Assembly: GCA_016735415.1 (NCBI GenBank)
Contig: JAERRP010000260.1
Location: 1 to 5,065 of the forward strand
Direction: 5' to 3'
Length of the DNA stretch: 5,065 bases
Source of the DNA: Desulfobacterales bacterium
GTDB taxonomy: Bacteria; Desulfobacterota; Desulfobacteria; Desulfobacterales; UBA5852
The position numbers were made by a program, and so were the translations under genes. The notes beneath the pieces are model-generated. The model did not search any database. It had not been told where the DNA came from and worked only from the letters and a program-made list of their open reading frames with translations. Below, in pieces: positions 1 through 5,065 of this stretch (positions are counted from its first letter, which is position 1; each line of letters starts with the position of its first letter).

Positions 1-1108
1 CCGGCGCCTTTACGGCCGCACCACCACCAGCGCGGTTCCCAACAAATATGCCATGACCGTTCGTCACCCTTTGGGTGTGGCCGGTTTGATTATTGCCGCC
101 AATACACCCATTGCCAATGTGGCCTGGAAAGTGTTTCCGGCTTTGATTTGCGGCAACACGGCCATCCTGAAAGCGGCTGAAGACACACCGGCCACGGCCT
201 GGTATTTTGGCAAACTGGCTACTGAAGCCGGTCTTCCGCCTGGTGTGCTGAACATTGTGCAGGGCCTGGGCGAGGAAGCCGGAGCCCCTCTGGTGGCCCA
301 TCCGGATATCGCCGTGGTCAGTTTTACCGGTTCGAGCGAAGTGGGGCGCCAAATCGCTGAAATCGCCGGCCGCCGACTGGCCAAAGTTTCCCTGGAGCTG
401 GGGGGGAAAAACCCGCTTGTGGTCTGCGACGATGCCGATCTGGAAAAAGCGGCTAAATGGGTGCTGTTATCGGCTTTCAGCAATGCCGGGCAGCGCTGTG
501 CGGCCGCCAGCCGCATCATTATCTTCGATGCCGTGTACGAGCAATTTCGTGAAATGCTGACCGAGCAGACCCGGCAACTGCGGGTGGGCCCCACGGATAG
601 GGATGACCTCGGGCCGGTGATCAACGAAACCCAGCTCAAGAACATGGTGGCGGCCGTGGAGCAGGCCCGTCAGGAAGGCGCCCGGATCCTGGTCGGCGGG
701 GGCCGCATGACGGACCCGGAACATGCCGATGGTTTTTACATGGCTCCGACCCTGATCGAAAACGCCGATCCCCGGGCCGGAATTTCCACCCGGGAGGTGT
801 TCGGCCCCATTACCTGCCTGTACCGGGTCAGGGATTTCGATGAAGCCCTGCAAATGGCCAACGACTCACCCTACGGCTTGACGGCCTGTATTTACTTCCG
901 GAACATCCACCGGGTAATGGAATTCACCCGGAAAGTGCAGGCCGGTGCGGCGGTGGCCAATGCCGGGACCTACGGCAGTGAACCCCACATGCCCTTCGGT
1001 GGCGTGAAACAATCCGGAAACGGATCAAGGGAGCCGGGCACCGAGGCCCTTGATATCTACTCGAACCTGAAGGATATTTACATTTGCGTCGAACCGGATT
1101 TAATTTAG
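1..1108 (+). CDS. NAD(P)-dependent aldehyde dehydrogenase, 5'-truncated by the window edge
   Basis: This enzyme oxidises an aldehyde to a carboxylic acid with NAD(P)+, probably in the cytoplasm. The frame is open from base 2 without a stop, and the 17 codons before the Met at base 53 already read as family sequence (RRLYGRTTT), so that Met is internal. Counting from it: catalytic-site Asn17 (in AANTP), Lys40 (LKAAEDTP), the cofactor-fold motif FTGS at 91-94, general base Glu115 (LELGGK), nucleophile Cys149 (AGQRC), Glu248 (EVFGP) and a C-terminal PFGGVKQSG motif. Spacings Asn-Lys 23 and Glu-Cys 34 equal those of canonical Asn169/Lys192 and Glu268/Cys302, so about 130 residues are missing before the window. 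The enzyme looks active. The substrate cannot be read from sequence; neighbours suggest a sugar-derived or semialdehyde compound, but a general metabolic role is equally possible. It is separated from the next gene by 165 bases and a candidate terminator. Confidence 0.95.
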   Translation, partial: RRLYGRTTTSAVPNKYAMTVRHPLGVAGLIIAANTPIANVAWKVFPALICGNTAILKAAEDTPATAWYFGKLATEAGLPPGVLNIVQGLGEEAGAPLVAHPDIAVVSFTGSSEVGRQIAEIAGRRLAKVSLELGGKNPLVVCDDADLEKAAKWVLLSAFSNAGQRCAAASRIIIFDAVYEQFREMLTEQTRQLRVGPTDRDDLGPVINETQLKNMVAAVEQARQEGARILVGGGRMTDPEHADGFYMAPTLIENADPRAGISTREVFGPITCLYRVRDFDEALQMANDSPYGLTACIYFRNIHRVMEFTRKVQAGAAVANAGTYGSEPHMPFGGVKQSGNGSREPGTEALDIYSNLKDIYICVEPDLI

Positions 1109-1137
1109 CGCGGGGTAAATCTATCGGACGCTTCCAA

Positions 1138-1165
1138 AGGATACCTCTCCAGGGCAGAGCATCCT
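1138..1165 (+). other. Imperfect stem-loop in the intergenic gap
   Basis: AGGAT (1138-1142) pairs with ATCCT (1161-1165), and inside it CTCT (1145-1148) pairs with AGAG (1156-1159) across a small 2x1 internal loop, leaving a 7-base loop. No T run follows, so it is not an intrinsic terminator by itself. It could stabilise the 3' end of the aldehyde dehydrogenase message or be chance. Pairing was found by eye and no folding energy was computed. Confidence 0.3.
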
Positions 1166-1196
1166 GAACGCGGCCAGGGGCTTATTGTTTATATCG

Positions 1197-1229
1197 ATTG
1201 CGGGGTGAACCAGGACTCGCAATTTTTTT
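1197..1229 (+). terminator. Candidate rho-independent terminator after the aldehyde dehydrogenase
   Basis: ATTGCGGG (1197-1204) can pair with CTCGCAAT (1216-1223): eight pairs including one G-U wobble, with an 11-base loop. The stem runs straight into seven T residues (1223-1229). It lies about 90 bases after the aldehyde dehydrogenase stop and 44 bases before the cytidylyltransferase start, so it could end the upstream transcript or act as an attenuator for the downstream genes. The stem is short and A/T-rich at its base, so termination may be partial. Confidence 0.5.
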
Positions 1230-1273
1230 AGTTTGGAAAACAGCAAAAGGCGATACCCGATCGAACAAATACG

Positions 1274-2041
1274 ATGAGTACTCGAAAGCAACCTTCCATA
1301 GTGGCTTTAATTCCGGCCCGTTCCAGTTCCAAGCGCGTGCCCGACAAAAATATCCGGCCCCTGGCCGGACACCCGCTGATTGCCTACAGCATTGCGGCGG
1401 CCTTACAGAGTGAGATCTTCGAGGATGTGATCGTTTCCACGGATAGCCGGCACTATGCTGACATTGCGCGGTATTACGGGGCGGAAGTCCCTTTTACGCG
1501 CCCGGCCGAGATTGCCGGCGACAACTCACCCGATATCGCATGGGTGGCCGACACCCTGGGCCGGCTGGCGGAAGCGGGCCGTCATTACGACTGTTTCAGC
1601 ATCCTGAGACCCACCAGCCCTTTTCGGTTGTCGCCGACCATCCGGCGTGCCTGGGAGGCCTTTCGTGACCAGGTCGGGGTGGATTCCCTCCGGGCGGTGG
1701 AAAAATGCAGTCAGCATCCCGGCAAGATGTGGATGGTGTGCCGCAACCGGATGACACCACTGTTGCCGCTGGGTTCCCCGGAACAGCCCTGGCATAGCAG
1801 TCAATATTCCTCTCTGCCCGAAGTTTATGTTCAGAATGCCAGCCTTGAAATGGCCTGGACCCGGGTGGTTTTCGAAGACAAAACCATTGCCGGAACAGTT
1901 TTAATGCCTTTTTTCACCGAAAATTACGAGGGCTTCGACGTAAACAGTCTCTATGACTGGAATCTGGCTGACCATCTGGTTGCCAGTGGCCAGCCCCATC
2001 TGCCGCCCATATCCATAAGTCCTTACCCTACGAAGGAGTAA
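1274..2041 (+). CDS. CMP-sugar synthase, acylneuraminate cytidylyltransferase (NeuA-like) family
   Basis: The family joins CTP to the anomeric hydroxyl of a sialic-acid-like or other keto-sugar acid, giving a CMP-sugar for glycosyltransferases. Visible signs: the N-terminal nucleotide-binding segment (residues 9-26, ALIPAR then SKR and KN), VSTDS, RPAEIAGDN, LRPTSPFR at 111-118, a QYSSLPEVYVQNAS segment at 177-190 where relatives usually carry an Asn-Gly, and a C-terminal FDVNSLYDW at 221-229. At 255 residues it is somewhat longer than typical 220-235-residue members, with a Pro-rich tail. Differences from the usual pattern are SSS (17-19) for the Gly-Gly-Ser loop and Asp222-Val-Asn224 where many relatives have Asp-X-Asp, a likely metal-binding pair. 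The start is the only standard one after the in-frame stop at 1229; it has no good Shine-Dalgarno (nearest AAAGG is ~24 bases upstream). It ends 8 bases before the transketolase gene. Family is secure; the sugar activated is unknown. Confidence 0.9.
   Translation: MSTRKQPSIVALIPARSSSKRVPDKNIRPLAGHPLIAYSIAAALQSEIFEDVIVSTDSRHYADIARYYGAEVPFTRPAEIAGDNSPDIAWVADTLGRLAEAGRHYDCFSILRPTSPFRLSPTIRRAWEAFRDQVGVDSLRAVEKCSQHPGKMWMVCRNRMTPLLPLGSPEQPWHSSQYSSLPEVYVQNASLEMAWTRVVFEDKTIAGTVLMPFFTENYEGFDVNSLYDWNLADHLVASGQPHLPPISISPYPTKE
2033..2038 (+). promoter_or_regulatory. Ribosome binding site of the transketolase-like gene, inside the preceding CDS
   Basis: AAGGAG occupies the last two sense codons of the cytidylyltransferase, right before its TAA, and lies 11 bases before the ATG at 2050. 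Ribosomes finishing the first gene would uncover or reload at this site, so the two proteins are probably made by coupled translation from one message. Confidence 0.75.
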
Positions 2042-2049
2042 ACCGAATA

Positions 2050-3987
2050 ATGTTGGAAATCAGACTTATTCCCGAAAACGAATTCAAACGCATCCGCAAT
2101 GCGGCGATCGATGACAATGACAAGCTGGTACTACTCGGTGAAATGTGCCGGGCCAATGCTCTGGCCACGGTGAAGCGGGCCGGCTCCGGGCATCTCGGAT
2201 CCAGTTTCAGTTCCCTGGATATCGTGACCCTGCTTTACTTCTCCGAGATGAACCTGACCGAGGTGGGCGTCGACCATCCGGACCGTGACATCTATTTTTC
2301 TTCCAAAGGCCACGACGCGCCCGGGCACTATGCCGTTTTGTATGCGCTGGGGCTTATTCCCCGGGAGCGATTCATCAACCTTCGTCGCCTGGGCGGCACC
2401 CATGGCCATCCTGACTTGGGCGTGCCCGCGATTGAGGCCAATTCAGGCTCCCTCGGTATGGGGATCTCCAAAGCCAAGGGCATGGCCTGGGCCAAACAAT
2501 ACAAGGGACAGGGCGGCAGGGTTTTCGTGATGACCGGTGACGGAGAGCTTCAGGAGGGCCAGATCTGGGAGTCATTGCAGACGACGGTTCAGCAAAAAAT
2601 GAACAACGTTAACGTGATCGTGGACTGCAACAAGATCCAGACCGACAAGCTTCTGGATGAAATTGTCAGCCTGGGGGATCTGCAAAGAAAATTCGAAGCA
2701 TTCGGCTGGTACGTCGAGTGCTGTAACGGACATGATTTCAGTGCTTTGAAAGCTGTATTCAAGCGGTTCCAGAGCGTAACCGACAAACCCAAAGTGCTGA
2801 TTGCCGATACCGTCAAAGGTAAGGGCGTTTCCTTCATGGAAGGCCCAGCCTCTCTGGAGGCAGGGCAGGGGCTTTACCAGTGGCACTCCGGTGCACCGGA
2901 TGACGAAACTTTCCAGGCGGGCTATGCCGAAATTATTGAACATCTAAACAGCCAGTTATCGGCGTTCGGGCTGAAAAGTATTCAAACCGAAATCATCGAA
3001 AAAAGAGAGAAAAACCGTGTGCGCCTGAAAGATACGGCTGAAAAAGTCGTTAGCGCTTATGGTGAAGCGCTGGTGGATATCGGCAGGCAAAGAGAGGATA
3101 TTGTCGTCCTGGATGCCGATCTGTCGGCTGATTGCGGCCTGCGGCCTTTTGAAAACACATTCCCGGAACGGTTTATCGAGTCTGGAATTGCCGAACAGGA
3201 CATGGTTTCGGCCGCCGGTGGACTGGCACTCCAGGGGTTGTTGCCGATCGTCAATTCCTTCGGCGTTTTTCTGTCCTCGCGTGCCAATGAACAAATTTAC
3301 AACAACACCACGGAAAAGACCAAGATTATCTATGTCTGCCATTACGCCGGACTCATACCGGCCGGGCCGGGGAAATCCCATCAGAGCCTGCGGGACATTT
3401 CGCTCTTTGGCGCCCTCCCGGATGTCACCATTCTGGAGCCCTGCAATGCGGTCGAAACGAGGGCGGCCCTGCAGTGGTGCGTCAACGAAGCCGACCACAG
3501 CTGTATGATTCGTCTTATCATTTCGCCATCTCCACGAACCATTACCTTGCCGAACGACTATAAATTCACTCCTGGGCAGGGTGCGGTTTTGCGAGACGGC
3601 ACGGATGCGGTTCTTTTCGCATATGGGCCGGTCATGCTGAATGAAGCTTTGACCGCCGCCGAGATCTTGAAGGATAAGGGCTTCACGTTGAAAGTGGTAA
3701 ACCTGCCCTGGCTCAACGCCGTCGACCATGATTGGCTCGCGGAAACGTTTGGAGATTGTCGCTATCTGTTTACGCTTGATAACCATGCGACTTATGGCGG
3801 TGCCGGCGATAATTTGCTCAATGCGTTGATGGTTTCCGGGGCGGTTCAGGGGCGTCGGCTCGAAAAATTCGGCATCGACGAGATCCCGGCCTGCGGAACA
3901 CCGCCGGAGGCGTTGAAATACCACCAACTGGATGGAGAAAGTCTGGAGGGGCGCATCTTTGCCACCACCGGACGTGAAGGCGCATGA
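2050..3987 (+). CDS. Transketolase-like thiamine diphosphate enzyme (fused N- and C-terminal halves), probable surface-sugar biosynthesis
   Basis: A thiamine-diphosphate enzyme expected to move a two-carbon ketol unit between sugars. The N-terminal half (about 25-300) has His48 (SGHLGS), His88 (SKGHD), His118/His120 (THGHPD), the cofactor motif Gly163-Asp164-Gly165 to Asn194 with the standard Asp-Asn spacing of 30, and His279 (WHSG). A charged linker (about 300-330) leads to the pyrimidine-binding half with catalytic Glu382 (GIAEQD) and His444 (KSHQS), then the C-terminal domain to 645. Length is near the usual ~660, but the sequence style resembles the split two-subunit (TktN/TktC) transketolases joined into one chain. 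By eye, residues that bind substrate phosphate in E. coli TktA (Arg358, Ser385, Arg520) and Asp469 of the GEDGPTH loop are replaced: VVSAYGEAL, DLSADCG, LIISPSPR and PAGPGKSH. Catalysis is likely intact while substrate choice differs from central metabolism. Coupling to a CMP-sugar synthase supports a role in making a dedicated sugar. Confidence 0.92.
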   Translation: MLEIRLIPENEFKRIRNAAIDDNDKLVLLGEMCRANALATVKRAGSGHLGSSFSSLDIVTLLYFSEMNLTEVGVDHPDRDIYFSSKGHDAPGHYAVLYALGLIPRERFINLRRLGGTHGHPDLGVPAIEANSGSLGMGISKAKGMAWAKQYKGQGGRVFVMTGDGELQEGQIWESLQTTVQQKMNNVNVIVDCNKIQTDKLLDEIVSLGDLQRKFEAFGWYVECCNGHDFSALKAVFKRFQSVTDKPKVLIADTVKGKGVSFMEGPASLEAGQGLYQWHSGAPDDETFQAGYAEIIEHLNSQLSAFGLKSIQTEIIEKREKNRVRLKDTAEKVVSAYGEALVDIGRQREDIVVLDADLSADCGLRPFENTFPERFIESGIAEQDMVSAAGGLALQGLLPIVNSFGVFLSSRANEQIYNNTTEKTKIIYVCHYAGLIPAGPGKSHQSLRDISLFGALPDVTILEPCNAVETRAALQWCVNEADHSCMIRLIISPSPRTITLPNDYKFTPGQGAVLRDGTDAVLFAYGPVMLNEALTAAEILKDKGFTLKVVNLPWLNAVDHDWLAETFGDCRYLFTLDNHATYGGAGDNLLNALMVSGAVQGRRLEKFGIDEIPACGTPPEALKYHQLDGESLEGRIFATTGREGA

Positions 3988-4083
3988 CCACGTACCAACC
4001 GTACCTTCCGGGCCGGGGAACACACAACGGCATACCTGGTTCGGCGGTTGTAACTTAGAAGAATAGGAGATCAAAACATCAGT
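3988..4083. other. 96-base intergenic gap with no clear terminator or promoter
   Basis: Only short inverted repeats are visible: ACAAC at 4024-4028 against GTTGT at 4047-4051, and a TTCC/GGAA pair near 4002-4018. Neither is followed by a T run, and no convincing -35/-10 pair was seen. Read-through from the transketolase-like gene into the next gene is the simplest interpretation. Confidence 0.4.
4065..4069 (+). promoter_or_regulatory. Ribosome binding site of the last gene
   Basis: AGGAG lies 14 bases before the ATG at 4084, a longer spacing than usual. The frame is open back to a TAA at 4051, but the codons in between include no ATG, GTG or TTG, so the ATG at 4084 remains the best start. 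Confidence 0.6.
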
Positions 4084-5065
4084 ATGAACGCTAAAGGCCT
4101 GCTTTTGATTCCGGTTGAGAACCAGGTGCGTGAACTCGATCCCAAGCTGCTCCTGGCTTGCATCGCTGCGCAAAGGGGGTTTTCGTCCGTAATCGGATCG
4201 CGTCGCGAAATGGAAATGGGAATCGATGCTTTTCCGCGCGGGATCTATTTGTCAAAAAGCATGACGGTTCGCAGTCTGCTGTTTTTTCAGGCGGCTCACC
4301 GACTCGGCCACGAAATCGTAACCTGGGATGAAGAAGCGCTGGTGCATCTGCCACCCGAGACTTATTTCTCGCGCCGTCTGCATCCCTCCGCGATTCGTCA
4401 TGTTTCCCATCTGTTTGCATGGGGTGACGCGAATGCGGATTTATGGCGGCAGTATCCGGATTTGCCACCCCATACACCGATCCATCCCACCGGCAATCCG
4501 CGGGGTGACTTGCTGCGTCCGGAGTTGCGCGACTTTTACCGGGAAGAAGCCCGGCAAATCGGAAAGCGCTATGGGAAATTCATCCTGATCAATACGAATT
4601 TCAATCACATCAATGCTTTAGGGCCCGACCTGAATCTGTTTCAACCGGTAAAAACGCCTGGTGAAACACCCCGGCTCGGTCGGGCCGCACGCGGGATGAG
4701 CCGGGTTTACGCCGAAGGGCTCAGGGCGCATAAAACAGCGGTTTTCGAGGACTTCAAGCGTATCATTCCCGAACTCGAAAAGGCCTTTCCCGAACATACG
4801 GTTGTGGTTCGCCCGCACCCGACTGAAAAACACGACGACTACCAGAAAATAGCTGCCGATTGCCGCCGGGTTGAAGTTACCAACGAGGGCAACGTGGTTC
4901 CCTGGTTGATGGCGGCCCGGGCTGTTATCCACAATGGATGCACGACGGGTGTCGAAGCCTATGTATTGGGCGTTCCCGCTATTTCCTACCGGGCCTCCAT
5001 AAACGAAACATACGATAACGGTTTTTACCGGCTGAGCAATCAGAACCGCTACCAGACCTTAAGTT
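4084..5065 (+). CDS. Surface carbohydrate biosynthesis protein, GT-B-like (probable glycosyltransferase), 3'-truncated by the window edge
   Basis: The frame is open from the ATG to the window end (327 codons plus one base) without a stop. The N-terminus (GLLLIPVENQVRELDPKLLLA) with the following segment SVIGSRREM and GIYLSKSM (about residues 39-62) resembles proteins annotated as 'surface carbohydrate biosynthesis protein', a family found in polysaccharide clusters. Further marks are TWDEEAL (~80-86), a probable inter-domain strand FILINTNFNHIN (166-177), RPHPTE at 243-248 and HNGCTTGVEAYVLGVPAISY starting at His283. The last two are the pattern of the C-terminal nucleotide-sugar domain of GT-B-fold transferases such as KpsC/KpsS-type and CDP-glycerol-type enzymes. 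No signal peptide or membrane segment is seen, so it is probably cytoplasmic or peripheral to the inner membrane. Placement after a CMP-sugar synthase makes a CMP-sugar donor an attractive but unproven guess. The family name rests on recalled similarity; the exact reaction is unknown. Confidence 0.82.
   Translation, partial: MNAKGLLLIPVENQVRELDPKLLLACIAAQRGFSSVIGSRREMEMGIDAFPRGIYLSKSMTVRSLLFFQAAHRLGHEIVTWDEEALVHLPPETYFSRRLHPSAIRHVSHLFAWGDANADLWRQYPDLPPHTPIHPTGNPRGDLLRPELRDFYREEARQIGKRYGKFILINTNFNHINALGPDLNLFQPVKTPGETPRLGRAARGMSRVYAEGLRAHKTAVFEDFKRIIPELEKAFPEHTVVVRPHPTEKHDDYQKIAADCRRVEVTNEGNVVPWLMAARAVIHNGCTTGVEAYVLGVPAISYRASINETYDNGFYRLSNQNRYQTLS

Noticed and set aside
64..645. A 193-codon - strand frame opposite the aldehyde dehydrogenase.
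   Set aside because: It is antisense to unmistakable aldehyde dehydrogenase sequence and its translation is low-complexity Ser/Ala/Pro-rich.
1164..1195. Possible promoter: CTGAAC at 1164-1169 and TATATC at 1190-1195.
   Set aside because: The -35 match is poor, the spacing is 20 bases, and the transcript would start inside the terminator-like hairpin.
1198..1413. A 71-codon + strand frame starting at TTG and overlapping the cytidylyltransferase start.
   Set aside because: It overlaps 140 bases of a well-supported gene in another frame, starts inside the candidate terminator stem, and shows no recognisable protein features.
4078..4083. Alternative upstream start for the last gene (ATC at 4078, better spaced from AGGAG).
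   Set aside because: ATC is an extremely rare start codon and a normal ATG follows two codons later.
2956..4173. A 405-codon open frame on the - strand opposite the second half of the transketolase-like gene.
   Set aside because: Its sequence resembles no family I know and it lies wholly antisense to a region with clear transketolase motifs and across the start of the next gene. It is a long shadow frame.
4328..4588. An 86-codon + strand frame and an overlapping - strand frame (4091-4477) in the last gene.
   Set aside because: The real frame here starts at 4084 and runs open to the window end with family motifs; these are shadows of it.

Overview
This window holds four protein-coding genes, all on the + strand and tightly packed, that look like part of a surface-glycan (lipopolysaccharide O-chain, capsule or glycoprotein glycan) biosynthesis locus. 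Nothing in it fixes the species. The moderately GC-rich sequence, clear AGGAG-type Shine-Dalgarno sites and protein style suggest a Gram-negative bacterium (Pseudomonadota or Desulfobacterota). That is an inference of low certainty.

Layout: (1) bases 1-1108, the C-terminal ~370 residues of an NAD(P)-dependent aldehyde dehydrogenase whose start lies before the window, with every catalytic residue present; (2) a 165-base gap with two stem-loops, the second followed by a seven-T run and so a candidate intrinsic terminator; (3) 1274-2041, a CMP-sugar synthase of the acylneuraminate cytidylyltransferase (NeuA) family; (4) 2050-3987, a one-chain, two-halved transketolase-like enzyme whose ribosome binding site lies inside the last codons of the previous gene; (5) a 96-base gap; (6) 4084 to the window end, the first 327 residues of a GT-B-like 'surface carbohydrate biosynthesis protein', which runs off the window.

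How they may work together: the transketolase-like enzyme keeps its thiamine diphosphate and catalytic residues, but by eye alignment it has lost the residues that hold the sugar phosphate and read donor hydroxyl stereochemistry in ordinary transketolases. It sits 8 bases after a CMP-sugar synthase and upstream of a probable glycosyltransferase. The simplest reading is a dedicated pathway: a two-carbon ketol transfer builds or trims an unusual keto-sugar, the cytidylyltransferase activates it as a CMP-sugar, and the last protein helps place it on a surface glycan. The aldehyde dehydrogenase could oxidise an aldehyde intermediate to an acid, but the candidate terminator after it leaves its link to the module uncertain. 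The sugar cannot be named from sequence. No RNA gene, mobile element, CRISPR array or long repeat was seen.
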